64,000 bases of DNA from an uncultured Saprospiraceae bacterium (GCA_937921775.1 CAKZUK010000033.1:106216-170215), one strand, 5' to 3'; shown: positions 27,846 to 36,842, counted from the first letter of the stretch. Notes: a model not told the origin generated them from the letters alone. Translations and numbers: made by a program.

Positions 27846-28964
27846 ATGAGAAAATTACTAGCCTCCGTGCTTTGCCTGGTATTGTATTTTCTACCGGCCA
27901 GTGCAATGGACAACTATCCACCTCATGTTAGTGCTTACATTAACAATTACTATGATTTAGCCATTCGAGAAATGCAACGAAGCGGAATTCCTGCTAGCGT
28001 AACTTTAGCTCAGGGGATCCATGAATCGAGTTGGGGGCAAGGAGAGTTATCTGTCAATTCAAAAAATCATTTTGGGATTAAATGCAAGGATCATTGGACG
28101 GGTAAGACTTATTACATCGAAGATGATGATTATAAAAATGGAAAATTAATTAAGTCTTGTTTCAGAGTCTACAAGAGCGTAGAAGATTCATATGTTGATC
28201 ACACGAATTTTTTAGTGCAGAATTCTCGCTATGGAAAGTTGTTTTCCTATCATAAAACAGATTATGAAAACTGGGCAAAGGGCCTACAATCTTGTGGTTA
28301 TGCAACCGATAAGAAGTATGCAGAGAAGCTTATTCGAACAATCGAAAAGTATAGTCTGTTCCAATACGATTATGTAGAAGAGGTAGAAGTACCAACAGTG
28401 ATTGCTGCTCCTGCATTTAATATTCCTGATAACTTTAATGCAATGGCAAAACCAGCTTTTGCAGAAACACCAATCACGGAAATGCCAGCAGTTGTTGCAG
28501 AAGAACAAACTATTCCAACTCAGACAGAAATTCTAATCGCAGAAAATTATGAGAATGAAAATGAGGAAGAAGGAGATGATGAATACGAAGATGATGAATA
28601 TGAAGAAACTACTCTAGTGGAACAATCAGAAGTAGTGGTAGAATATACACCAGAGCCGGAACTAGAAGAGATTTTTGAACTAGAAGCATCAACAGCCTTC
28701 GACGATGAAGTGCCTGCTGCTGTTTCAATTGAAGATTATCAAAGACAAAGTTATATCGCAGCTCCGGTAATCATCGAGCAGGAAAAAGGCCTATCTCAAA
28801 ATAGAGCTAAAGCACAAGCTAGCGCGGCGCCGGTATACAGGTACAAAAAAGAAACAAAAGTTATAGAGAAAGCGCTTAGAGACAGTCGAGTGAGTACAGA
28901 TAACAATGATGGTTTGTTTCAACTGCGAGCGAAACCAAGAGTAAGTAAAAAATTAAGAGAGTAA
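27846..28964 (+). CDS. GH73-type glucosaminidase (peptidoglycan hydrolase) with acidic tail
   Basis: The 372-residue protein has a signal peptide (1-20) and a glucosaminidase/lysozyme-like domain (about 24-178). The catalytic Glu60 lies in AQGIHESSWGQGEL; NHFGIKC and SYVDHTNFL follow as in FlgJ- and AcmA-type enzymes. It should cut the N-acetylglucosamine linkage of peptidoglycan. The second half (180-372) is a low-complexity acidic region (EENEEEGDDEYEDDEYEE type) with no LysM domain, which many Bacteroidota relatives carry. It ends with a basic segment (RAKPRVSKKLRE). A palindromic repeat starts right after the stop codon. Confidence 0.9.
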   Translation: MRKLLASVLCLVLYFLPASAMDNYPPHVSAYINNYYDLAIREMQRSGIPASVTLAQGIHESSWGQGELSVNSKNHFGIKCKDHWTGKTYYIEDDDYKNGKLIKSCFRVYKSVEDSYVDHTNFLVQNSRYGKLFSYHKTDYENWAKGLQSCGYATDKKYAEKLIRTIEKYSLFQYDYVEEVEVPTVIAAPAFNIPDNFNAMAKPAFAETPITEMPAVVAEEQTIPTQTEILIAENYENENEEEGDDEYEDDEYEETTLVEQSEVVVEYTPEPELEEIFELEASTAFDDEVPAAVSIEDYQRQSYIAAPVIIEQEKGLSQNRAKAQASAAPVYRYKKETKVIEKALRDSRVSTDNNDGLFQLRAKPRVSKKLRE

Positions 28965-28965
28965 G

Positions 28966-29046
28966 AAGGTAGGAGCTTAGAGGTGGGAAGATCATTTTAA
29001 CGCGTTGCGTCCGTCGCGACTTCCCACCTCCAACTTATCCTCTACT
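28966..29046. repeat. Intergenic palindromic repeat, copy 1
   Basis: The left arm, ending GAGGTGGGAAG (28980-28990), pairs with CTTCCCACCTC (29020-29030). Outer sequence GTAGGAGCTTA pairs loosely with CAACTTATCCTCTAC. The centre is CG-rich (ACGCGTTGCGTCCGTCGCGA). It lies between the stop codons of the convergent glucosaminidase and pdxA genes. Confidence 0.75.
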
Positions 29047-30088
29047 CTGTCTTTTTTTCACTTTTCTTAATAGGGTTTTCATGCGCAATCTTATGTTCCT
29101 TTCTATTTCTAGAAACATCAATCGCTAAGAACATAGCTTGAAGAAAGGAAGAATAACTAGCTGAATTAGTGCCCGCAATATCGTAGCCCGTACCATGATC
29201 TGGAGAAGTACGAACGTAAGGCAATCCAGCAGTATAGTTCACACCATTACCGAAAGATAGCGCCTTGAATGGGACTAAACCTTGATCGTGATACATTGCG
29301 AGTATTGCATCAAATTTTGTATGTTGCCCAGAACCAAAGAAGCCGTCCGCAGGGTAAGGGCCCATCGCTAAAACATTGTTTTTCTTTGCCTCAATAATAG
29401 CTGGTCGGATCATTTTATCCTCCTCATCACCAAGCATGCCTTCATCGCCAGCATGTGGGTTGAGTCCCAAAACTGCAATAGTAGGACGCTCAATACCAAA
29501 ATCTCTTTTCAAAGTTTTGTTCATGATCTTCAACTTGCGAGCTACTTGTTCCTTTGTAATTGCCTGCGCTACTTGACTGATCGGCAGATGGTTTGTCACC
29601 AAGCCAACACGTATATCGTCATTTACCATCAACATCAAACTTTCTTTTACCTTAAAGCGATCTGTAAAAAATTCAGTATGCCCAGGATATTTGAAGTTAG
29701 CCATTTGCATAGCCTTCTTATTGAAAGGCGCAGTTACGATTGCATCAATCAGACCTTCCTCTAAGTCGTTGGTCGCTTGCTCCAGTGAAATACGAGCATA
29801 TTTTCCACCTGCTTCTGAGAGCTTACCTAAAGTAATATTGACATCATCTTGCCAGCAGTTTACTACATTGATCTTACCATGACGAACTTTATGTGCATCC
29901 GGAATTCCACTAAATTGTAAGTGTTCTACACCGATAATATTCTTATGATAAGATACTACTTTGGACGAACCATAAATAACAGGAGTACACATCGAAGTGA
30001 TGTCTCCAGCAGCTAATGCTTTAAGAATGACTTCTAATCCTACACCATTTATATCACCTACTGTGATCCCAATTTTAATTTTTTCCAT
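29042..30088 (-). CDS. pdxA: 4-hydroxythreonine-4-phosphate dehydrogenase
   Basis: The enzyme oxidises 4-phosphohydroxy-L-threonine in the DXP-dependent route to pyridoxal phosphate. Family motifs are GITVGDINGVGLEV (7-20), the metal His137 in KYPGHTEFFTD, MYHDQGLVPFK and TSPDHGTGYDIAG with further metal-binding histidines. At 348 residues it is slightly long because of a charged C-terminal tail ending KKSEKKTE. It follows pepA by 25 bases on the same strand, so both are likely one transcript. Confidence 0.95.
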   Translation of the reverse strand: MEKIKIGITVGDINGVGLEVILKALAAGDITSMCTPVIYGSSKVVSYHKNIIGVEHLQFSGIPDAHKVRHGKINVVNCWQDDVNITLGKLSEAGGKYARISLEQATNDLEEGLIDAIVTAPFNKKAMQMANFKYPGHTEFFTDRFKVKESLMLMVNDDIRVGLVTNHLPISQVAQAITKEQVARKLKIMNKTLKRDFGIERPTIAVLGLNPHAGDEGMLGDEEDKMIRPAIIEAKKNNVLAMGPYPADGFFGSGQHTKFDAILAMYHDQGLVPFKALSFGNGVNYTAGLPYVRTSPDHGTGYDIAGTNSASYSSFLQAMFLAIDVSRNRKEHKIAHENPIKKSEKKTE

Positions 30089-30113
30089 GTATTGATTCTA
30101 ATTAAACACCTTA

Positions 30114-31547
30114 TTAATAATTCTTGAAAAAATCGAACAACAAGCGTACACCAACTCCGGTTCCTTCTTTAGAACGGTAAGCATCGTTTGCTTTGATGTA
30201 TGCAGGACCTGCAATGTCGAAATGAAGCCAAGGGTAATCGGTAAAGTGTTCCAAGAATTTACCTGCCGTGATCATTCCGGATGTAGGACCACCCAGATTT
30301 TTCAAGTCTGCTATATTTGATTTAAGTTGCTCACCATATTCTTTCCAAAGCGGAAATTCAACAAGTCGTTCGTAAACGGCGTGGCCACTTTTTTCTATTT
30401 TATTTTTAGTAGATTGCTCGGCTGTCCCCATGTAGCAAACACCTTCCTGTCCTATAGCTCCGGCAGCTGCACCCGTAAGTGTCGCAAAATCCATCACTAA
30501 TTCTGGTTTATACTTTTTTGCATAATGCAAAGCATCTGCCAAAACCAATCGCCCTTCTGCATCAGTATTCAAAACCTCTACTGTCGTACCATCATACATC
30601 GTAATCACATCTCCAGGGACATAAGCATTAAGCCCAGGGCGGTTGTCTGTTGAAGGGACTAAACAAACAACATGAAGTGGTAATTTGGCTTTTGAAACAG
30701 CGACCATTCCTCCAATTACTGCCGCGGCTCCAGCCATATCGCATTTCATGAAATCCATTGAATTAGCAGTTGGTTTCAAACTCAAACCTCCTGTATCATA
30801 AACAATCCCTTTACCAACCAAAACAATTGGATGCTTGTTTTTAGCATTCTTAGGTTTCCACTCCAGAATGTTGAAACGAGGAGGGTCTATACTTCCCAGA
30901 TTGACTGATAGGATGCCACCCATCTTCAATGCTTCAATTTTCTTTTTATCATAAACCTTTACAGAAAAACCATGTTTTTTGCCCAATGACTTTATCTCAT
31001 TACTCAGAGTTGGAGCCGTTAGATAAGAAAGTGGTTCATTCACTAGGGTTCGTGCCGTGATGGTGGCTTCTACTACTGCAAGTAGGTTATTCAATTCTTT
31101 TCGGTCAATGTTCTTGTCCGATACTTTGATTGACTTCAGTGAATTGGTTTTCTCCTTTTTATCATTGAAGTACTTTAGGAATTGATAATTCCCCAAAAGC
31201 ATACCCTCTAAATATTCAAGTACTTGATTTTTCTTTGAATGGTTTAAAAGCGTAATACTATTCACTTTATAATGGGAAATAATGGAAAGTATTTCATTCC
31301 CAGCCACCCGAGCATCCTCATTAGCTTCGTGAGCTACCTTAGCAGGTTTTATGAACTGTACGAAGGTATAAGCGTCTGCTTGAGGGAGAAAAGCATAAGG
31401 AATGTCGTCTTTTGCTACCTTTTTAAGGTATTTTACCTCTGAAGCGGAAAAATATTTCGCCGCCCAAGCTAAATTATCCTTATCAGAGAGAATTATCCGA
31501 TTATCTTTGCCCTTAATTGATTTTATTACCGAAACTTTGGTATTCAT
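30114..31547 (-). CDS. pepA: Leucyl aminopeptidase (M17 family)
   Basis: A cytosolic dinuclear-metal aminopeptidase. The metal and catalytic residues are recognisable: Lys246 and Asp251 in VGKGIVYDTGG, Lys258, Asp270 in MKCDMAGAAAV, and Asp329/Glu331/Arg333 in NTDAEGR. The N-terminal 160 residues form the variable domain. Length (477) is normal. It is divergent from rsmA (126 bases) and upstream of pdxA. In M17 enzymes the arginine of NTDAEGR takes part in catalysis. Confidence 0.95.
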   Translation of the reverse strand: MNTKVSVIKSIKGKDNRIILSDKDNLAWAAKYFSASEVKYLKKVAKDDIPYAFLPQADAYTFVQFIKPAKVAHEANEDARVAGNEILSIISHYKVNSITLLNHSKKNQVLEYLEGMLLGNYQFLKYFNDKKEKTNSLKSIKVSDKNIDRKELNNLLAVVEATITARTLVNEPLSYLTAPTLSNEIKSLGKKHGFSVKVYDKKKIEALKMGGILSVNLGSIDPPRFNILEWKPKNAKNKHPIVLVGKGIVYDTGGLSLKPTANSMDFMKCDMAGAAAVIGGMVAVSKAKLPLHVVCLVPSTDNRPGLNAYVPGDVITMYDGTTVEVLNTDAEGRLVLADALHYAKKYKPELVMDFATLTGAAAGAIGQEGVCYMGTAEQSTKNKIEKSGHAVYERLVEFPLWKEYGEQLKSNIADLKNLGGPTSGMITAGKFLEHFTDYPWLHFDIAGPAYIKANDAYRSKEGTGVGVRLLFDFFKNY

Positions 31548-31673
31548 CTTTTGTTTTATGGTTCATTTGGTAAACTAATCTGATTGAATAATTGTAATCA
31601 GAATGGTTTGTTAAAGAACGTTATTTCGAACACTATACCTAGTGCTACTCAAATGTAGCCGCTAAGATACAGA

Positions 31674-32456
31674 ATGAGAGCTAAAAAGTCATATGGTCAA
31701 CACTTTCTCATAAATGAGGCGATTGCTGCTGATATTGCAGCGGGTCTTGAAATGGTAGATGGTTGCAACACTGTAGTAGAAGTTGGGCCTGGTAAAGGTA
31801 TGCTAACTAAGTACCTGATGAATCAGGATTATAAGTTACTCGCCATAGAAGCGGATCAGGATATGGCTAATTATCTCCACAAGAATTACCCAGACTTGGA
31901 AGGCAAAATCATTCGAGAAGATTTTTTAAAAGTGGACTTGCGGAAAGTATTAGGTGAGGAGCCTTTTGCGATTATAGGCAACTTCCCTTACAATATCTCT
32001 TCTCAGATTCTTTTTAAGATGTTAGAATACAAGGAACTTGTACCAGAATTGGTAGGTATGTTCCAAAGAGAAGTGGGAATGAGAGTTGCAGCACCCCATG
32101 GTAGTAAAGTCTATGGAGTGATCAGCGTCTTGATTCAGGCTTATTACGAAGCCTTCTTTTTGATGGACGTAGATAAGTCAGAATTTGACCCACCACCAAA
32201 AGTACAATCAGTTGTTATTCGCTTGAAACGAAAAGCTTCACAAGACCTAGGTTGTGATCATAAGCTATTCCGTTCTGTTGTTAAGCTGGCTTTTAGTCAA
32301 AGACGTAAAATGCTACGTAATACGATGAAGTCTCTTGTAAAAGGAAATGAAATGTTGCAAGAAGAATTTTTCAGGAAACGACCTGAAGAATTATCCGTAG
32401 AAGATTTTATACAATTGACGAACAGAATAGAAGCTAACCTTCCTGAAGAAGACTAA
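31674..32456 (+). CDS. rsmA: 16S rRNA dimethyladenosine transferase
   Basis: Dimethylates two adjacent adenosines in helix 45 of 16S rRNA. It has the N-terminal QHFLIN motif (9-14), the SAM-binding VEVGPGKGMLT (35-45) and the adenine-methylase NFPY motif (103-106; most homologues have NLPY). The C-terminal domain has FSQRRKMLRN. Length 260 is normal. ATG start at 31674. Confidence 0.96.
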   Translation: MRAKKSYGQHFLINEAIAADIAAGLEMVDGCNTVVEVGPGKGMLTKYLMNQDYKLLAIEADQDMANYLHKNYPDLEGKIIREDFLKVDLRKVLGEEPFAIIGNFPYNISSQILFKMLEYKELVPELVGMFQREVGMRVAAPHGSKVYGVISVLIQAYYEAFFLMDVDKSEFDPPPKVQSVVIRLKRKASQDLGCDHKLFRSVVKLAFSQRRKMLRNTMKSLVKGNEMLQEEFFRKRPEELSVEDFIQLTNRIEANLPEED

Positions 32457-32607
32457 GGGAACTATTATTGCTCGGCTTTGTTTATAGAAGATCAGCATAG
32501 CTATTGATCAAGAGGAGGCCGCGCACTGCCACAATCTTTCAGCGAAGTGATCTGACGGCGTAATAGTCTGAAAAAATGAAATTTTTTAATTAATAAATGT
32601 TCGAATT

Positions 32608-33054
32608 ATGAGTTTAGAAACAAGGATCATGACTGATCTAAAAGAAGCAATGAAATCAAAAGACCAAGCAGCTTTGCGTGGTATTCGTGCTATTAAATCA
32701 GCGCTTCAATTAGCTAGAACAGATGGTACCGGAGAGGAAATGACTGAAGCAAAAGAAATCAAAATCCTTCAAAAGTTAGTCAAACAGCGAAAGGACTCTT
32801 TAGATATATTTGAAAAACAAAATCGAGAAGATCTAGCGGCTGTAGAAAGAGCGGAAATTCCGGTTATCGAAAAATATTTACCTGCTCAAATGGGAGAAGC
32901 AGAACTAGAAGGCATCATCAAAGGTCTGATTGATACCACTGGAGCGTCTGGAATGAAAGACATGGGTAAAGTGATGGGAATGGCCTCCAAACAATTGGCT
33001 GGGAAAGCTGATGGCAAGTCTATTTCTATGATGGTTAAAAAATTATTGGCCTAA
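32608..33054 (+). CDS. GatB/YqeY domain protein
   Basis: The 148-residue protein matches the YqeY family over its full length: LKEAMKSKDQAALRGIRAIKSA near the N-terminus, KQRKDSLDIFEKQNREDLA, EIPVIEKYLP, and MGKVMGMASKQLAGKADGK near the end. It corresponds to the tail domain of GatB and may bind tRNA or help the amidotransferase, but no activity is established. It lies 151 bases after rsmA and is followed by a palindromic repeat. Confidence 0.92.
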   Translation: MSLETRIMTDLKEAMKSKDQAALRGIRAIKSALQLARTDGTGEEMTEAKEIKILQKLVKQRKDSLDIFEKQNREDLAAVERAEIPVIEKYLPAQMGEAELEGIIKGLIDTTGASGMKDMGKVMGMASKQLAGKADGKSISMMVKKLLA

Positions 33055-33060
33055 CTATAA

Positions 33061-33147
33061 GTGGGAGGTTGACTTGGAGGTGGGACGTTTTTCCGCTACC
33101 GCGGAAAAACGCAATCAAGTATACTTACAACCTCCCGCTTTCCACCT
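33061..33147. repeat. Intergenic palindromic repeat, copy 2
   Basis: Outer arms GGGAGGTT (33063-33070) and AACCTCCC (33129-33136). The inner hairpin is perfect: CGTTTTTCCGC (33086-33096) with GCGGAAAAACG (33101-33111) and a 4-base loop. The left side contains TTGGAGGTGGGACG as in copy 1. It lies between the stop codons of yqeY and the toroid gene. Confidence 0.8.
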
Positions 33148-33148
33148 T

Positions 33149-34315
33149 TTATCCCCCAGCGCACTCCAATGCAATAACTGCAAAAGCAGTAGCCAGCAAA
33201 GGATCATCTTCCTTATTCGGCCCTCCCATCGGGTTATAAAAATAGCCTTCTTCCTGTTGTCTCATACTTAGTAATTCAATAATTTTTTGTCGCCAGTCGG
33301 ATGGATGTTGAACGGCATCGTAAACCTGAGACCTTACCGAAAGGTGATAATAAAACAGGACCTCATGCCACTGATCCGGATCATCCAAAGGAATACCTTG
33401 TGGGTAATCCCACCTCGAATTTTTATCCAACCATTTCAAGGCTATTTGGACGGATTCTTCATTCACAGAATGACCCGCAGCAAGAAGGCCAAGTATTCCA
33501 TCACAGGTGGCTGTGGCATAGGAACGAAAATAGTTAGCTTCCAAACTGTCTCCTGTTGCAATTCCTCCTTTGTTGGTGCTAAGCGTGACGGGAGATGCGA
33601 AGAAGCCTCCATCGAAGGGGATTTTTTTATGCGCAACTTTGGTTGGATGTAAACGGTTTTCAGTAGAATGCTTTTGTGTTAGACGAAAATAATAAAGCGC
33701 CTTTCTTTGCGCTTCTTTGAAACCATTGTGAGTGCTTAAAGCTTGTAATATCCGCCGAGTATGGGAAAGGTCTACATATCCGGATTTACCTTTCGGTAAA
33801 TGTGTTTCGCCAAAGCCCCAGCCTCCATAGAGCGCATCTGTATTTTGAAAACCACGTGATTCAACAAACTGTTGACCGATTAGATAATTTGCCATTTTTT
33901 TAATCAAAAAAGTATCCTCTTTCAGATTCATCTGATCCAAAATCATCAGAGCATGTGCTGTTGAATAGTTTGGATAATCCAAAGCGCCGGGGTCTGATTT
34001 TCCAATGATACCCTGCTCGTTTATATGCGTTCGAATGAAATCTAATCCACGGTTTATTTGTGATTCAGAAGCTTGATAAGTCTCCGAAGGAACTTGCAAA
34101 AGTGTATGCAGAATAAAGGGTGTCAAAGACTCCCCACCTCTCAAAATACTATGCGTGCTACTATGCCATCCCCCATCTGCTGATTGTTGATTCCATAAAT
34201 AATGACAAGCTTTTTTAAGCAATTGAATATCTAGACGAACTATGTCTGGTCGTGACGGACAAGTCGTGTTCAATAGCGTTGTGATCAAGGTCAGTGCAAT
34301 TATATATTGACGCAT
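33149..34315 (-). CDS. Exported prenyltransferase/squalene-repeat (alpha/alpha toroid) protein
   Basis: The 388-residue protein has a signal peptide (about 1-20, MRQYIIALTLITTLLNTTC) with a Cys at its end that is a poor lipobox match. The mature part has several QW-like repeats (NQQSADGGW, YGGWGFGE, RQQEEGYFYNP) of the fold shared by terpene cyclases and complement-like proteins. No DxDD or DDxxD catalytic motif is seen, so I do not call it a cyclase; it is probably a carbohydrate- or lipid-related toroid protein of unknown function. Its 3' end faces the YqeY gene. Confidence 0.75.
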   Translation of the reverse strand: MRQYIIALTLITTLLNTTCPSRPDIVRLDIQLLKKACHYLWNQQSADGGWHSSTHSILRGGESLTPFILHTLLQVPSETYQASESQINRGLDFIRTHINEQGIIGKSDPGALDYPNYSTAHALMILDQMNLKEDTFLIKKMANYLIGQQFVESRGFQNTDALYGGWGFGETHLPKGKSGYVDLSHTRRILQALSTHNGFKEAQRKALYYFRLTQKHSTENRLHPTKVAHKKIPFDGGFFASPVTLSTNKGGIATGDSLEANYFRSYATATCDGILGLLAAGHSVNEESVQIALKWLDKNSRWDYPQGIPLDDPDQWHEVLFYYHLSVRSQVYDAVQHPSDWRQKIIELLSMRQQEEGYFYNPMGGPNKEDDPLLATAFAVIALECAGG

Positions 34316-34342
34316 TTGTATCGTTTTGTTTGAGTAATTAGA

Positions 34343-34410
34343 AGTCGGGGCTAGGTCTCAGAGACATATGGTCACGGGGTACGTGAGAAGGGGCTTAGCC
34401 CCAGACTCCT
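34343..34410. repeat. Intergenic inverted repeat, weaker copy
   Basis: AGTCGGGGCTA is mirrored by TTAGCCCCAGACT (34395-34407), and GGTCTCA by TGAGAAGG. It has GC-rich arms but not the GGAAGT-type sequence of the other copies, so its kinship with them is doubtful. Confidence 0.4.
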
Positions 34411-34418
34411 AAGAGAGA

Positions 34419-34643
34419 TTATTTTTCTTCAGCAACTACTTTTTTTACAAAAGAAGGGATAACTTCTTCGGGAGGTACCATTCCAATTCTAATGGCAGGC
34501 TTTGTTTCAATTTTGATTTCTGTCATTTCTATTGGGCCATTTTTCCCTTCGGCGCATCCTATATATCTTCCATAGTTGGTGTAGGCGAATAGACCGAAAA
34601 AGGCAAGCAATGCCAAGGCCATGAAAAGTTTTACTTTTTTCAT
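34419..34643 (-). CDS. Small single-pass membrane or exported protein
   Basis: 74 residues starting MKKVKLFMALALLAFFGLFAY: a basic N-terminus and one hydrophobic segment (about 5-21), then a 50-residue polar tail with IEMTEIKIETKPAIRIG. It is either an uncleaved anchor or a signal peptide. I do not recognise the family. The codon content and clear ATG suggest a real gene. It lies upstream of the toroid gene on the same strand, 103 bases away, and may share its transcript. Confidence 0.65.
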   Translation of the reverse strand: MKKVKLFMALALLAFFGLFAYTNYGRYIGCAEGKNGPIEMTEIKIETKPAIRIGMVPPEEVIPSFVKKVVAEEK

Positions 34644-34797
34644 AGTTCAAAATTTTTGTAAAAAATGAGACGAGTAGGATTTTTACTCAGTCTGTTGTGA
34701 ATTGTATTTGTCTGTTAGATGTGGTAGTAGATTGAAATGGTGTGTGCAGCTTTTTTTTTAACAGATTCTAAGGGGCATATACCATTCATATTTTTCG

Positions 34798-34805
34798 TAA
34801 TTTTG
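34798..34805 (+). promoter_or_regulatory. Candidate -7 box TAATTTTG for the amidohydrolase gene
   Basis: It matches the Bacteroidota TAnnTTTG consensus 43 bases before the ATG at 34849. No clear -33 box is seen. Confidence 0.4.
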
Positions 34806-34848
34806 CGAAATAATTATTTAGAGTCTCTCTTGATCAAAACAAAAGGAT

Positions 34849-36561
34849 ATGAATTATTTCCGGTATCTACTAGTTTGTGTTTTTGGTATAATATTGCTCT
34901 CGTCCTGTAAAGAGGAAGAGCAAATTGCAGACCTTGTTATTACCAATGCCAATATTGTCACAATGGATACCAAACAGCCAAGGGCAGAGGCAGTTGCCAT
35001 CAAAGGAGATCGCATAGTCGCAGTGGGTTCAAGTGAGGATCTCAAATCTTGGACAAAAGAATCAACCAAAGTAATTGATGCAAAAGGACTTTTTGTAATG
35101 CCCGGTTTTATTGAAGGACATGGACACTTTACTGGCGTTGGCTCTAGTTTGGTTAATCTCAATCTATTGAACTCCAAGAACTGGAATGAAATCGTTGCGC
35201 AAGTTGCCGAAAAAGTAAAAAATGTAAAACCAGGTGAATGGATTATAGGTAGAGGCTGGCATCAGGAGAAATGGGATGAATCATTAGAACGTCAGATTGA
35301 AGGTTATCCTTTTCACGATGAGCTAAGTGCCATCTCACCTGACAATCCAGTATTGCTTTCCCACGCAAGTGGACATGCTTCATTCGCAAATAAAAATGCA
35401 ATGGACTTGGTTGGCTTGTCAAAAGAAACTCCAGAGCCAAGTGGAGGGCATATCATCCGAGATAGCAATGACGAAGCCATTGGCGTTTTTGAAGAACGGG
35501 CAGAAGATTTTTTGTGGAAAGCTTACCAAGATTATTACGATCGACTATCAAAGGAAGAGCAGAAAGTAGAATGGTTAAAAGGAGTACGCTTTGCTGAGCA
35601 GGAATGCTTATCAAAAGGAATTACCTCTTTTCAAGATGCAGGCTCAAGCTATGAAGATATTGCCTGGTTTAAAGAACTAGCAGAGACAGGAGAATTAAAT
35701 TTACGACTTTGGGTGATGCTCCGACATTCCTATGCAGAAATGAAAGACAATCTTGATGGTTTCCCAATCCTCAATGCGGGTAATCATTTCTTTACCATGA
35801 AGGCGATCAAAACGGAAGTAGACGGTGCTCTCGGAGCACGTGGCGCTTGGCTCTTAGACCATTACCACGACAAGCCTGGCCATTTTGGTCAGAACACAAC
35901 TACTATTGAAGAAGTAACCAATATAGCCGACCTCGCTTACGCAAATGACATGCAACTCTGCGTACACGCCATCGGTGATCGTGCCAATAGAGAAGTCTTG
36001 GATATCATGGAAAAAAACTTCAATAAGAATCCTAATAAAAAAGATTTGCGTTGGAGAATAGAACATGCGCAGCACCTCAACCTTGAAGACATTCCTCGAT
36101 TCAAAACACTGGGAGTTATTGCATCCATGCAAGGTATTCACTGTACTTCAGACGCTCCATTCGTAGTGGATAGATTGGGAGAAGAGCGGGCTCGTACAGG
36201 TGCATATGCATGGCGCGCCTTGTTAGACGAAGGTGTTGTGATTGCTAATGGTACTGATGCACCAGTAGAGGACGTTAGCCCAATCGCTTCTTATTATGCT
36301 TCTGTTTCGCGAAAGCGTGTTGACAATCAAATGGTATTCTTTGCAGAGCAGGCAATGACGCGTCAAGAGGCGCTGTACGCTTACACTTTGGGAAATGCCT
36401 TTGCCGCTTTTGAAGAAAATGATAAAGGCTCTTTAGAGGAAGGAAAATTGGCCGATTTGGTGATTTTGTCGAAAGATCTCCTAGAATGTAGAGAAGAAGA
36501 AATTATATTCACAGATGTATTGATGACGATGGTTGGAGGTGAGGTTAAATTTGAAAGGTAA
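34849..36561 (+). CDS. Lipoprotein amidohydrolase (YtcJ-like, metal-dependent hydrolase)
   Basis: The 570-residue protein starts with a lipoprotein signal: lipobox LLSSC with Cys20. An amidohydrolase composite domain follows (DLVITNANIVTMD), then a TIM barrel with the metal motif HGH (His91, His93) in PGFIEGHGHF, a later HAIGDRANRE segment, EHAQHL, and NGTDAPVEDVSP, which holds the final metal Asp. This matches the amidohydro_3 family, whose members hydrolyse amides or formyl groups; the substrate is unknown. The lipid anchor places it at the periplasmic face or outer membrane. It stands alone and is followed by a small membrane-protein gene. Confidence 0.9.
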   Translation: MNYFRYLLVCVFGIILLSSCKEEEQIADLVITNANIVTMDTKQPRAEAVAIKGDRIVAVGSSEDLKSWTKESTKVIDAKGLFVMPGFIEGHGHFTGVGSSLVNLNLLNSKNWNEIVAQVAEKVKNVKPGEWIIGRGWHQEKWDESLERQIEGYPFHDELSAISPDNPVLLSHASGHASFANKNAMDLVGLSKETPEPSGGHIIRDSNDEAIGVFEERAEDFLWKAYQDYYDRLSKEEQKVEWLKGVRFAEQECLSKGITSFQDAGSSYEDIAWFKELAETGELNLRLWVMLRHSYAEMKDNLDGFPILNAGNHFFTMKAIKTEVDGALGARGAWLLDHYHDKPGHFGQNTTTIEEVTNIADLAYANDMQLCVHAIGDRANREVLDIMEKNFNKNPNKKDLRWRIEHAQHLNLEDIPRFKTLGVIASMQGIHCTSDAPFVVDRLGEERARTGAYAWRALLDEGVVIANGTDAPVEDVSPIASYYASVSRKRVDNQMVFFAEQAMTRQEALYAYTLGNAFAAFEENDKGSLEEGKLADLVILSKDLLECREEEIIFTDVLMTMVGGEVKFER

Positions 36562-36616
36562 GCTTAGAAAAATAAATTATTTATCAATCCAAATAGGATT
36601 TTGAAAGAAAAGAAAT

Positions 36617-36781
36617 ATGGCATATAGCAGTAGACACAGATACAAAAGTAGAAGAGAAAAGGTAATTAGTAGCAATCGGAAATTGAAAATGTTTTTCATT
36701 TTCATGGTAATTGCTTCCGTAATTTGGGCATATCGCAACCGACAATATATTTACGATCGTATTAGTCTTTGGTTTTATTAA
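36617..36781 (+). CDS. Small basic single-pass membrane protein (54 residues)
   Basis: An ATG at 36617, preceded by the purine-rich GAAAGAAAAGAA, opens 54 codons ending with TAA at 36779. The protein begins MAYSSRHRYKSRREKV, strongly basic, then has one transmembrane helix (MFFIFMVIASVIWAY) and a short polar end. Basic residues before the helix predict the N-terminus inside. I do not recognise a family. The perfect hairpin at 36806 and its position before a two-component operon support a real, separately terminated gene. Confidence 0.55.
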   Translation: MAYSSRHRYKSRREKVISSNRKLKMFFIFMVIASVIWAYRNRQYIYDRISLWFY

Positions 36782-36805
36782 TTCAAAGAATGTATTTTAA
36801 AAAGG

Positions 36806-36842
36806 TCAGATTCAATCGTATTAATACTACGATTGAATCTGA
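36806..36842. terminator. Perfect 15-bp inverted repeat, possible terminator
   Basis: TCAGATTCAATCGTA (36806-36820) and TACGATTGAATCTGA (36828-36842) pair without mismatch around a 7-base loop. No T run follows on the plus strand. It lies 25 bases after the small membrane-protein gene and about 100 bases before the promoter-like box of the two-component operon. A protein-binding palindrome is an alternative. Confidence 0.5.

Noticed and set aside
33287..33652. 121-codon frame antisense to the toroid gene
   Set aside because: Lies wholly inside the toroid gene on the opposite strand; no domain seen.
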